DNA from: Asaia bogorensis
GTDB taxonomy: Bacteria; Pseudomonadota; Alphaproteobacteria; Acetobacterales; Acetobacteraceae
Assembly (NCBI GenBank): GCA_945897825.1
Contig: CAMDGX010000013.1
Coordinates: forward strand, 1 to 62,604
Direction of reading: 5' to 3'
DNA: 62,604 bases
In this document: positions 8,751 through 16,407 of the stretch, piece by piece
Position numbering within the stretch: position 1 is the stretch's first letter
Layout: every line of letters starts with the position of its first letter
Notes under the pieces: generated by a model
Database searches by the model: none
What the model saw: the letters and a program-made list of their open reading frames with translations, nothing else
What the model was told of the DNA's origin: nothing
Program-made: the position numbers and the translations under genes

Positions 8751-9266
8751 TCAGGCCACCTCGATGTCGCGGATCTGCCAGACCGAGCGGTGGTAGACGA
8801 TCGGGTTGCGCAGCGAGGCGTCGCGGTCCATCGGGTAGATGATCCACAGCGGGCCCCTGTCGCGCACCGCCATCTCCGTGCCGTCGCGATGCGTGGCCAG
8901 GATCACCTGGTGCTTGCGGAAATCCTCCACCGGCACTTCCGAGGCGTAGTCGTTCAGCGCCACCACCTTCAGCGTGTTGCCCTCGGCGCCGACAAGGTCG
9001 AGCAGGGCGGCGCCGAGCGGGCCGCTGAAGGTGACGCGGCCCTTGGTCCATGGCGTCTCGCCGGTGAAGCTGCCTTGGGGCATGGCGGCCAGCATGGCGC
9101 GGTCGAAGCGGGCGGCGCCGGGGGCGTTGGTGCGGGCGATGCGCCCGGTCATGGTCAGCACGACCGGGCCCGTGGGGGCAGCCAGCGGGGCCGGTTGCGC
9201 GCGGGGGCGCGTGGCCCCCACGACCAGGGCCGGGAGGGCCAGGAAAAGGCGACGGCGGATCGGCAT
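8751..9266 (-). CDS. Small exported molybdopterin-dependent-oxidoreductase-fold protein without cysteine
   Basis: A 171-residue protein with an exported N-terminus (arginine run, hydrophobic core, AQP region near residue 24). The rest resembles the sulfite-oxidase-like molybdopterin domain, including LKVVALNDYASEVPVEDF, DRGPLWIIYPMDRD and the final SVWQIRDIEVA. There is no cysteine at all, so the Mo-ligating Cys of true enzymes is missing. Similar small proteins sit next to hybrid kinases in other alphaproteobacteria, as far as I recall. It lies directly upstream of such a kinase here. I infer a periplasmic binding or sensing role rather than catalysis. Confidence 0.75.
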   Translation of the reverse strand: MPIRRRLFLALPALVVGATRPRAQPAPLAAPTGPVVLTMTGRIARTNAPGAARFDRAMLAAMPQGSFTGETPWTKGRVTFSGPLGAALLDLVGAEGNTLKVVALNDYASEVPVEDFRKHQVILATHRDGTEMAVRDRGPLWIIYPMDRDASLRNPIVYHRSVWQIRDIEVA

Positions 9267-9372
9267 CGAGACGCTCCGTGCTTGCGGGACGGCGTTGCGG
9301 GGAATCGGCCCACGGTCGTCGAGAAGCGTTGTGGAGCGGTTAACGGCATGCCTGCCCGGCGGGCCGTGCGCC

Positions 9373-10233
9373 TCAGGTGTCCGCGAGTGCGGCGATCATG
9401 GCGTCGCGATGGGCCCAGTCGCCCTCGGCATGGACCGGCTGGAGGCAGACATGGGTGGCGCCGGCGTCGAAATGCGCGCGCAACCCGGCCTTGACCTCGT
9501 CCACCGTGCCGGAGACGACCATGGCGTCGATGAAGTGGTCGCTGCCGCCGTTCTCCAGCTCGGCCTCGGTGAAGCCCAGGCGCAGCCAGTTGTTGCGGTA
9601 GTTGGGCAGGACCATGTAGCGCGACAGCTCGGCGCGGCCGAGGGCGCGGGCGCGGGCGCGGTCGGGCTCGATGCAGACCTTCTGCTCGACGGCCAGCCAC
9701 TGGTGCGGGCGGCGCAGGGCGGCGGCTTGGCGGGTGTGCTCGGGCGTGACGTTGTAGGGCAGGGCGCCCTTGGTGCGTTCGGCGGTGAGCTTGAGCATCA
9801 GCGGGCCGAGGGCGGCGATCATCACCGGCCAGTCCTGCGCGCCGGCTTCGGAACCTTGCAGCGCGTCGAGATAGGCGCGCATGGCGGGCAACGGCTTCTC
9901 GTAGCGGTGGCCGCGCACGCCCTCGACGGCGGGGCGGTGGCTGACGCCGAGGCCGAGGATGAAGCGGTCGCCGTAGAGCTGGTTCAGCGTCATCATGCCG
10001 CGGCGGGCGGAATAGCCGTCGCGGGCGTAGATGTTGGCGATCGAGCTGCCGACGACCAGGCGCCTGGTGGCGCCGAGCAGGTAGCCGGCGAGGGAGAGCG
10101 ATTCGTAGGCGCGCGACTCCGGATACCAGAACGCGCCGTAGCCATGGCCCTCGACGGTGGCCATCAGGGCGGCGAGTTGGGGGCCGTCGAGCCGGTCGGT
10201 GGGATACCAGACTCCTAGTCTGCCGAGTTCCAT
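9373..10233 (-). CDS. LLM class F420-dependent oxidoreductase (TIGR03620-like)
   Basis: A 286-residue luciferase-like fold protein starting [39 protein letters not shown] and [12 protein letters not shown] are typical of an F420-associated actinobacterial-type subfamily. The ATG at 10233 is chosen because homologs start at this block; the open frame extends upstream but into the selB leader. It is divergent from selB with 37 bases between start codons. With the fgd-like gene and the protein at 5028, this makes three probable F420 users within 7 kb of the F420 operon. The substrate is unknown. Confidence 0.8.
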   Translation of the reverse strand: MELGRLGVWYPTDRLDGPQLAALMATVEGHGYGAFWYPESRAYESLSLAGYLLGATRRLVVGSSIANIYARDGYSARRGMMTLNQLYGDRFILGLGVSHRPAVEGVRGHRYEKPLPAMRAYLDALQGSEAGAQDWPVMIAALGPLMLKLTAERTKGALPYNVTPEHTRQAAALRRPHQWLAVEQKVCIEPDRARARALGRAELSRYMVLPNYRNNWLRLGFTEAELENGGSDHFIDAMVVSGTVDEVKAGLRAHFDAGATHVCLQPVHAEGDWAHRDAMIAALADT

Positions 10234-10270
10234 GTGTATGCTCCGGAAAAATGGGGGTACCGCGTCGCCG

Positions 10271-12226
10271 ATGATCGTCGGGCTGGCCGGCCATGTCGAC
10301 CATGGCAAGACATCGCTGATCCGTGCGCTGACCGGGGTGGACACCGACCGCCTGCCGGAGGAGCGGGCGCGCGGCATGACCATCGACCTCGGCTTCGCCT
10401 ATGCGGCGCGGCCGGATGGGCGCGTGGTCGGGTTCGTCGACGTGCCGGGGCATGAGCGGTTCCTGGCCAACATGCTGGCGGGCGTGCTGGCGATGGACCG
10501 CGTGCTGCTGGTGGTGGCGGCCGATGACGGGCCGATGCCGCAGACGCTGGAGCACCTGGAGGTGCTGCGGCTGGTGGGCGTGGCGGGGCTGGCGGTGGCG
10601 GTGACCAAGATCGACCGCGTGCCGGCGGCGCGGGCTGCTGCGGTGGCCGCCGAGGTCGGGGCGCTGGCGGTGCGGGCCGGGTATGCCGCGCCGGTGTTTC
10701 TCGTTTCGGGCGTGACCGGGGAGGGGCTGGCCGATGTGTGGGGCTGGATCGACGCCGCGGCGCCGGTCGCGCGGGACGATGACGGCGGGTTCCGCATGTC
10801 GATCGACCGCAGCTTCGTGCTGCCGGGCGTCGGGCCGGTGGTGACCGGCACGGTGGCGGCGGGCGCGGTGCGGCCGGGGGATGGGCTGGTGCTGTCGCCC
10901 TCGCGGCTGTCGGCGCGGGTGCGCAGCCTGCGGGTGCAGGACCGCCCGGCGGAGCTGGCCCGGGCGGGGGATCGCTGCGCGCTGGCGATCTCCGGCGCGC
11001 GGATCGAGCGGACGCGGCTGCATCGCGGCGACTGGCTGGTGGCGCCCGCGCTGCATGCGCCGACCGATCGGCTGGATGCGCGGGTGCGCCTGGCCGAGGG
11101 GCGCACGCTGCGCCATGGCGGCATGGTGCATGCGCATCTGGGGGCTGCCGCCATCCCGGCGCGGCTGCTGGTGTGGGACGAGGAGGTCGGGGACACGGCG
11201 TTCGTGCGGCTGCAGCTGCCGCGCGCGGCGGTGGCGCTGCATGGCGACCGGCTGGTGCTGCGCGACGACGGGACCGGGCGGATCGTCGCCGGGGGGCATG
11301 TGGTCGATCCGTTCCCGCCGGCCCGGCGGCGGCCGCGCGCGCATCGGCTGGTGGAGTTGGCCGCGCTGGCCGCGCCGGAGCCGCAGGCGGCGCTGGCGGG
11401 GCTGGTGGCGACGAATGGCTGGGCCGATCTCGCCGCCCTGGCCCGCGCGCGCAACCGCGATCCCGCCAGCCTGGAGGCGCTGCCGGGGGCGATCGGGGCG
11501 ACGGTGCTGGGGCCGGCCACACGCCGGATCGCCATTTCAGGGGCGACCCGGGAAGCGGTGCGCGAGCGGCTGGTGGCGACGCTGGGGCGGCACCATGCGG
11601 CCCATCCCGAGCTGGGCGGCATGGCGCGGGCCGTGCTGCTGGCCGGGGCCGGGACGGAGGAGGTGATCGCCGACGCGATGCTGGCCGAGTTGCTGGCGGA
11701 GCGGGTGGTGGTGCCGGAGGGGCTGGTGCTGCGCCTGCCGGACCATCATGCGCGACTGCCCATGGCGGACCTCGCGGCGTGGCCTGCGGTCGCAGCACTG
11801 CTGGCCGGGGGCGGATTGCGACCGCCACGAGTGCGCGAGGTGGCCGAGGCGCTGGGGCTGGACCCCGAGGCGGCGGAGGCCTTGCTGGTGCGGTTCGAGC
11901 GGTTCGGCCGGGTGCTGCGCGTGGCGCCGAACCGCTTCTTCCTGCCGGAGACGGTGGCCGCCCTGGCGCGCGAGGCGGTGGCGCTGGCGGAGCCGGATGG
12001 ATTCACGGCCGCCGACTACAACCGCAAGACCGGGCTGGGACGCAACGTGGCGATCGAGGTGCTGGAGTTCCTCGACATGCTCGGCATCACGCGGCGCACG
12101 GGGGAGTTGCGCCACATCGTCGCCGATCCCGGCGAGGTGTTCGCCGCGGACGTCCCCTCCCCGGGTGGGGGAGGGGAGGCCGGGGTCGCGGGGCGGCTCA
12201 ATTCCCCTTCAGCAGCATCGCGATGA
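10271..12226 (+). CDS. selB: Selenocysteine-specific elongation factor
   Basis: A 651-residue SelB, the EF-Tu-like GTPase that delivers Sec-tRNA to UGA codons by binding the mRNA SECIS hairpin. The G domain begins at residue 2 with [15 protein letters not shown], then [26 protein letters not shown] and the base-specific VTKIDR. Two beta-barrel domains follow ([16 protein letters not shown]). C-terminal winged helices include [20 protein letters not shown], which corresponds to the SECIS-binding domain. The last 20 or so residues are coded by a GC-rich palindrome and look like a repeat-derived extension. Its 3' end overlaps, tail to tail, the selenoprotein gene at 12198-12716. Confidence 0.95.
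   Translation: MIVGLAGHVDHGKTSLIRALTGVDTDRLPEERARGMTIDLGFAYAARPDGRVVGFVDVPGHERFLANMLAGVLAMDRVLLVVAADDGPMPQTLEHLEVLRLVGVAGLAVAVTKIDRVPAARAAAVAAEVGALAVRAGYAAPVFLVSGVTGEGLADVWGWIDAAAPVARDDDGGFRMSIDRSFVLPGVGPVVTGTVAAGAVRPGDGLVLSPSRLSARVRSLRVQDRPAELARAGDRCALAISGARIERTRLHRGDWLVAPALHAPTDRLDARVRLAEGRTLRHGGMVHAHLGAAAIPARLLVWDEEVGDTAFVRLQLPRAAVALHGDRLVLRDDGTGRIVAGGHVVDPFPPARRRPRAHRLVELAALAAPEPQAALAGLVATNGWADLAALARARNRDPASLEALPGAIGATVLGPATRRIAISGATREAVRERLVATLGRHHAAHPELGGMARAVLLAGAGTEEVIADAMLAELLAERVVVPEGLVLRLPDHHARLPMADLAAWPAVAALLAGGGLRPPRVREVAEALGLDPEAAEALLVRFERFGRVLRVAPNRFFLPETVAALAREAVALAEPDGFTAADYNRKTGLGRNVAIEVLEFLDMLGITRRTGELRHIVADPGEVFAADVPSPGGGGEAGVAGRLNSPSAASR
12154..12176. repeat. G/C palindrome inside the 3' end of selB
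   Basis: CCCCTCCCC and GGGGGAGGGG face each other across a short loop at the end of selB. A related C-run/G-run sequence lies between cobB and pdxJ (18255-18295). It codes the glycine-rich PSPGGGG tail of SelB and may act as a transcription stop for the convergent pair. There is no T-run, so the terminator role is uncertain. Confidence 0.5.
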
Positions 12227-12716
12227 TCGCGTCGAAATGCGCGTCGGCCATGGCGCGCAACTCGTCGTCGGTCCGGTCCTGGACCGGGTGCGGGATGAAC
12301 ACGCAGGCGGGATCGGTGCCCAGGGCTTTCGCCTGAACCTCGGCCGCCTCGATGAACTCGGTGGTCGCCACCACCATCGCCGGAAGGCCGCGGGCCTCGA
12401 GATCTGCAAGGTCATGCAAACTGCACGACGTGCAACTCCCTCAGTCCGCCAGCCCCTGGATCACGACCTGGACCTCGGTGCCGATCTGCTGGCGCAGGGC
12501 GAGCGGGGCGGGGCGGGTCATGGTCGGTTTCATGTAGCGGCGCGTGGCGATGCCGCGTTCCTGGAGCCGGGCGTCGAGCCGGTCGAGGAACACGTCGCCG
12601 CGCGGCTTGGAGATGTCGACGATGCCGACCGTCAGCCCGTCCAGCCGGTCGGGCCGGCCGAGGCGCGGGCGTATTGTCGGACTTCGCTCCGAGGTCGGGT
12701 CCAGCAGTGCCGTCAT
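12198..12716 (-). CDS. UGSC family selenoprotein, UGA read as selenocysteine
   Basis: Read through the in-frame TGA at 12443-12441, this is a 172-residue protein with Sec at position 92. Residues 86-99 read IQGLAD-Sec-GSCTSCS, the defining motif of the UGSC family. Before it is a Rossmann-like start (TVGIVDISKPRGDVFLDRL) and after it HDLADLEARGLPAMVVATTEF, both matching what I recall of the family. Treated as a stop, the UGA would give two short frames (91 and about 80 residues) in the same phase, which is not the pattern of random decay. The ATG overlaps the stop of the upstream thioredoxin-fold partner (ATGA). selB converges on its 3' end. Function is unknown; a redox role is likely given Sec-x-x-Cys-x-x-Cys spacing. 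Confidence 0.9.
12402..12440 (-). promoter_or_regulatory. Candidate bacterial SECIS hairpins just after the UGA
   Basis: Two small stem-loops follow the UGA in the mRNA. The first, UGCAC-GUC-GUGCA (12434-12422), begins 6 bases after the UGA and has GU in the loop, like the E. coli fdhF hairpin, but it is closer to the UGA than usual. The second, GUUUGCA-UGACCU-UGCAGAU (12421-12402), has a 7-pair stem with wobbles and its loop begins 26 bases after the UGA, within the usual bSECIS range, with G as second loop base. Which one SelB binds cannot be settled by eye. Confidence 0.6.
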
Positions 12717-14149
12717 TGCGTGATCTCCCTGGTTACCGGGGCCGAGCCGCGTTCGCCGCTGGCCGACCACCCGCCGATGATGCCCGAGAACATGCCCGCG
12801 CCGCCACCGGCGCGTACGATCATGAGGCCGCCCGGGCGGAATTTCGCGATGCGCCGCCCGGCATAGGAGGGCGGGCCGCCCTCCGCGATGCCATGCGCGC
12901 CGGCGACGAGGTCGTCGCCGTCCATCTCGGTGAGGCGATAGAAGGCGTCGTAGACCTGCTGCTTGGTCCAGCCTGCCTGCCGGTAGGTGCGCTCGTGCTC
13001 CGGCGATATCACCACGATGGCGTCGCAGGACGGCGCCAGCTTGATGTTCTGCATCGCCTTCATGCTTTCGGCGAAGGAGCGGCTGAGGCTTTCGGGGTCG
13101 CGCGACTTCTGGTCCACCACGCCCTGCAGGCCGAAGCCGGCGAAGACCGTCACGGCGGATTTGCCCGGGGCGATGCCGCGTTCGACCGAGAGCGGTTCCC
13201 AGCAGGAGTTCTCCTCGTCCTCGGCGAAGCAGTAGGTGTATTTGCCGGGGTTGCCGAGGGTGGCGCGGTCCACCTCCTGCGGGCGGCCGCCGCCGATGTT
13301 GCGGATGACCAGCTGGAGGGCGCGGCCGATGGTGGCGTTGGCGCGGTTGCCCTGGCCGAGCGCATTGCCGCGGGCGTTCATGCCGATGGCGCGGCGGATC
13401 GGGCCGTTCACGATCACCACCGGGCCGACATACATCGTGGTGGCCAGCACGCCGTGCATGGCGAAGGGCTCGTCCAGCACGGCCTCCACCGCGGCGAGCA
13501 CCACGGGCAGGTATTCGGGCTTGCAGCCGGCCATCACGGCGTTGATGGCGATCTTCTCGACCGTGGCCGGCACGAGGTCCGACGGGACGAGGCCGATCAC
13601 CTCCTGCGGGTCGCGGCTGGTGCCGGAGAGCATGCGCAGCACGCGCTCCTCGGTGGGCGGGACCAGGGGCAGGCCGTCGGACCAGCCGCGGTCGAACATC
13701 GCCTCGATCTCGTCCTCGCCGGAGCCGATGGCGATACGGCGGGCGGCGATGCCGGTCTCGCCATGGCGGACCTTCAGGCGTTCGAGGATGCCGGGCTCGA
13801 CGTTCTTGGCACCGCAGCCGGGGCGCATGGCGGGCAGGCCCTCGCCGAGGCCGGGGCGGCCGGCGACGCGCTGCCACTCCGCGCGGTCCCAGCCATAGGT
13901 GCGCTCCACCTCCTGGCCGGCTTCGAAGCGGATCAGCGTGGGCACGATCTCGATGCGCAGGCGGTGGGAGATGTCGAGCTCGGCGTCGTGGATGCGCGCG
14001 GCGATCCCCTCGGGGAAGGTGGGATCGTCCTGGGTGTAGACGGTCAGCCCCGCGTCGCGCGCCAGGGCGGCCAGCACCGGCGCGGTCAGCTCGCAGGTCG
14101 GGCAGTCCCGCTTGACCACCGCCACCAGACCGTCATGTGGAGCGTCCAT
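12713..14149 (-). CDS. Thioredoxin-fold protein, partner of the UGSC selenoprotein
   Basis: A 478-residue protein in two parts. Residues 1 to about 100 resemble thioredoxin, with a redox motif VVKRDCPTCE (Cys 16 and Cys 19) and a cis-Pro-like VPTLIRF. The remaining 370 residues form a conserved domain of unknown function, with GWSDGLPLVPPTEERVLRML, MNARGNALGQGNRANATIG and NPGKYTYCFAEDEE. Such proteins accompany UGSC-family genes, as far as I recall. Its stop overlaps the selenoprotein start (ATGA), so the two are coupled. I infer that the CPTC pair exchanges electrons with the Sec-Cys centre; the substrate is unknown. Confidence 0.75.
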   Translation of the reverse strand: MDAPHDGLVAVVKRDCPTCELTAPVLAALARDAGLTVYTQDDPTFPEGIAARIHDAELDISHRLRIEIVPTLIRFEAGQEVERTYGWDRAEWQRVAGRPGLGEGLPAMRPGCGAKNVEPGILERLKVRHGETGIAARRIAIGSGEDEIEAMFDRGWSDGLPLVPPTEERVLRMLSGTSRDPQEVIGLVPSDLVPATVEKIAINAVMAGCKPEYLPVVLAAVEAVLDEPFAMHGVLATTMYVGPVVIVNGPIRRAIGMNARGNALGQGNRANATIGRALQLVIRNIGGGRPQEVDRATLGNPGKYTYCFAEDEENSCWEPLSVERGIAPGKSAVTVFAGFGLQGVVDQKSRDPESLSRSFAESMKAMQNIKLAPSCDAIVVISPEHERTYRQAGWTKQQVYDAFYRLTEMDGDDLVAGAHGIAEGGPPSYAGRRIAKFRPGGLMIVRAGGGAGMFSGIIGGWSASGERGSAPVTREITQ

Positions 14150-14190
14150 TGCCGCCTCCCCCCGTTGCCCGGCGATTGAACCACTGTGCG

Positions 14191-14208
14191 GGGGCTTCGC
14201 GAAGCCCC
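14191..14208. terminator. Palindrome after the PEP-CTERM lectin-like gene
   Basis: GGGGCTTCGCGAAGCCCC is a perfect palindrome lying 14 bases past the stop of the minus-strand lectin-like gene and before the thioredoxin-fold gene on the same strand. The stem is strong but no T-run follows, so it is a possible terminator or mRNA-end stabiliser rather than a classical one. Confidence 0.5.
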
Positions 14209-14222
14209 GATCGGCGGCGGGA

Positions 14223-15098
14223 TCAGGCGCGGCGGCGGCGCGTCGCGGCCAGGCCGGCCAGGGCGGTGCCGAGCAGCGCCAGGCCGGCCGGTTCCGGCAC
14301 CGCGGTGGCGGCGTTGGGGATGGCCATGGTGGAGAGGGTCCAGCCGAGCAGGTCGTGGTCCATCATGCCGTCGCCGGTGCCGGCAGAGAAGCCGAACCAG
14401 GCCTTGTCGCCGCCGACCACCTCGCGCAGGTTCACGGCATAGGCGCCGATGACCATGGCGGCGGCGTCGTCGCCGTCCTGCACCGCCACCGAGAGCTGCT
14501 GGGCGGCGCCGTCGTAGGAGATGATGGCGGTCCAGACATTGCCGTTGACGAGGCATCCGGATGCCTCGGGGGTGTCTTCGCAGGCGGTGACACCGTAGGG
14601 GCTGGCGGCGGCGAGGTTGGCCAGCATGCCGTCGCGTGCCAGGGCGATGTGGTTGTCGCTGCCCTCGTTGCCGTTGTCGAACGTATCGAACTCCACGGCG
14701 AGGCTGTCGTCGACGCCCTCGAAGCCCATGCTGCCGCCATAGCGGCTCGGGTCGCCAAGGCTGGTGGGATCGCGGGCGATGACGAAGGCGAGGCCGTCGG
14801 CGCGCATGGCATCGACCGCGCCGAGGCGGAAGCTGAAGCTGGAGACGAAGCCGGTGGTGGCGGAGAGCGGCACCGCCGTGGCGAGCCAGGCGGCACCGGC
14901 CTGGTTGTCCGCCGCCGGGACCAGGCGCAGCGCGCTGCCGGCCTCCGCGGCGTGTCCTGCGCAGACCAGCACGCCGCCGCAGGCGCCGGAGAAGTCGGTC
15001 AGCGCCACCAGGGGGGCGGCGTCGGATTGGCCCGCCACGCAGGCGAGGGCGACGGCGCCGATGAGCCTGGCACCCAGGAGACAGAACGTCGGTCGCAT
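14223..15098 (-). CDS. Secreted L-type-lectin-like protein with PEP-CTERM anchor
   Basis: A 291-residue exported protein. A signal peptide (about residues 1-27) is followed by a legume-lectin-like beta-sandwich: GFVSSFSFRLG, DGLAFVIARDP, and LAVEFDTFDNGNEGSDNHIAL, whose Asp/Asn residues match the metal-binding loop of L-type lectins. The C-terminus has the full PEP-CTERM signal: VPEP, a hydrophobic helix, and a terminal RRRR run (about residues 265-291). Such proteins are cut and processed by exosortase and belong to extracellular matrix systems. No exosortase gene is in the window. The ribosome site AAGGAG lies 6 bases before the ATG. Sugar binding is inferred only. Confidence 0.85.
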   Translation of the reverse strand: MRPTFCLLGARLIGAVALACVAGQSDAAPLVALTDFSGACGGVLVCAGHAAEAGSALRLVPAADNQAGAAWLATAVPLSATTGFVSSFSFRLGAVDAMRADGLAFVIARDPTSLGDPSRYGGSMGFEGVDDSLAVEFDTFDNGNEGSDNHIALARDGMLANLAAASPYGVTACEDTPEASGCLVNGNVWTAIISYDGAAQQLSVAVQDGDDAAAMVIGAYAVNLREVVGGDKAWFGFSAGTGDGMMDHDLLGWTLSTMAIPNAATAVPEPAGLALLGTALAGLAATRRRRA

Positions 15099-15123
15099 TC
15101 CGTCTCCTTCGGTGTCGGGCAGA

Positions 15124-15170
15124 TTGTAACTCGTCGATTACAAGACGCGAATGCTTACAATGCAGTTACA
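15124..15170. promoter_or_regulatory. Repeated TTGTAA/TTACAA boxes upstream of the lectin-like gene
   Basis: The 87-base gap before the PEP-CTERM gene holds an inverted repeat TTGTAA-N8-TTACAA (15124-15143) and two more TTACA boxes (15155 and 15166). It is clearly more AT-rich than its surroundings. The spacing of 17 and 11 bases between boxes, and the location just before the start codon, suggest a promoter with an operator. No regulator is identified. Confidence 0.45.
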
Positions 15171-15185
15171 GAAGGGACAACTGCC

Positions 15186-16352
15186 TCACGAAACCACGCC
15201 CTCGGCCAGCAGCCGGTCGATCTCCGCGGACGCGAGGCCGCATTCGGCGAGCACCTCGCGCGAATGCTGCCCGGCCGCCGGGGCAGGGGCGAGGGCCGCT
15301 TCGCTTTCGGCCGGGGCGCCGGGGGTGCGCGCCACGTGCAGCCCGTCGACGCCGGAGGGCACGGCGGCGCCGACCGCCTGGACATGCGGGTGGGCGACCC
15401 ACTCGCCCAGCGTGTTCACCGCGTCGCAGATCACGTCCGCTTCGCGCAGCCGCTCGATCCAGGCCGCGCGCTTGCGGGTGCGGATATGCGGGCGCAGTTC
15501 GGCCATCAGGGCCGCCTCGTGCTCGGCGCGCAGGGTGAAGCTGGCGAAGCGGGGGTCTTCCAGGAAGTCGGGGCGTTCCAGCGCGGCGCAGGTGCGGCGC
15601 CAGTCATCCTCGCGCACCAGGGCGAAGGCGAGCCAGCCATCCGCGGCCTCGAACGAGCCGGCCGGGACGTTGAGCTGCGGCGGGTTGCGGCCCTCGACCT
15701 CGAATTCCGGCAGCTTGTGCGCCAGCAGCGCGGCGCTGCCGGCCATCAGGCTGACATCGATGTGCCGGCCGGTGCCGGTCTGCTGGCGGGCGAACAGGGC
15801 GGTGGCGATGGCGGCATAGGCATACAGCCCGGTCGGCACGTCCGCGGTCAGCGCGCCGGAGCGGTGGGGCACGCCGTCGGGGCCGCGATTGGTGTCCATG
15901 AAGCCTGAGAAGGCCTGCGCCGCCGTGTCGGTGACCGGGCGTTGGGAATTCGGGCCGGACTGGCCGAAGCCGCTGACCGAGAGGTAGATCAGCTTCGGGT
16001 TCTCGGCCGCCAGGCTGTCGTAGCCGACGCCGAGGCGGGCGGCGACGCCGGGGCGGAAGCCTTCCACCAGCACGTCGGCCTTGAGCGCCAGGGTGCGCAG
16101 GATGGCCTTCGCCTCCGGCCGCTTGAGGTCCAGCCGCAGCGCGCGCTTGCCGCGGTTGAAGGTGAGCGACATCGGCGTTTGCGCGCCATCGGCGAGCTTG
16201 GCGCCGAGGCCGCGCGACCAATCGCCCTCCGGCGGCTCCACCTTGATGACCTCGGCGCCGTAGAGGGCCAGCAACATGGCGCAGTAGGGCGAGGCGACGC
16301 CCTGGCCGAGGTCCAGCACGCGCAAGCCGCGAAAGGGGAAGGCGTGGCTCAT
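15186..16352 (-). CDS. CaiB/BaiF (family III) CoA transferase
   Basis: A 388-residue family III CoA transferase, which moves CoA between carboxylic acids in the cytoplasm. It begins with the classical LRVLDLGQGVASPYCAMLLA, then GAEVIKVEPPEGDWSR and NRGKRALRLDLKRPEAK. The nucleophile Asp is most likely in ALTADVPTGLYAYAAI. GRHIDVSLMAGSAALLAH follows. The ATG at 16352 has GGAGGAAC 5 bases upstream, so a longer open frame into the next gene's leader is discarded. No acyl-CoA dehydrogenase or thioesterase is adjacent, so the substrate is unknown. Confidence 0.88.
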   Translation of the reverse strand: MSHAFPFRGLRVLDLGQGVASPYCAMLLALYGAEVIKVEPPEGDWSRGLGAKLADGAQTPMSLTFNRGKRALRLDLKRPEAKAILRTLALKADVLVEGFRPGVAARLGVGYDSLAAENPKLIYLSVSGFGQSGPNSQRPVTDTAAQAFSGFMDTNRGPDGVPHRSGALTADVPTGLYAYAAIATALFARQQTGTGRHIDVSLMAGSAALLAHKLPEFEVEGRNPPQLNVPAGSFEAADGWLAFALVREDDWRRTCAALERPDFLEDPRFASFTLRAEHEAALMAELRPHIRTRKRAAWIERLREADVICDAVNTLGEWVAHPHVQAVGAAVPSGVDGLHVARTPGAPAESEAALAPAPAAGQHSREVLAECGLASAEIDRLLAEGVVS

Positions 16353-16407
16353 CTCGTTCCTCCAGGCATTTCGCGCTAGCCTAGCCCCCTGGCGCGGGAG
16401 GGCAACT

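Noticed and set aside
12441-12443. TGA as a nonsense mutation making two fragments or a pseudogene
   Set aside because: The flanking frames are in phase, give the UGSC family motif when joined, overlap their neighbour by ATGA and lie next to selB.
12713-14149. Thioredoxin-fold partner as a second selenoprotein
   Set aside because: Its redox motif is Cys-Pro-Thr-Cys with normal codons and there is no in-frame UGA.
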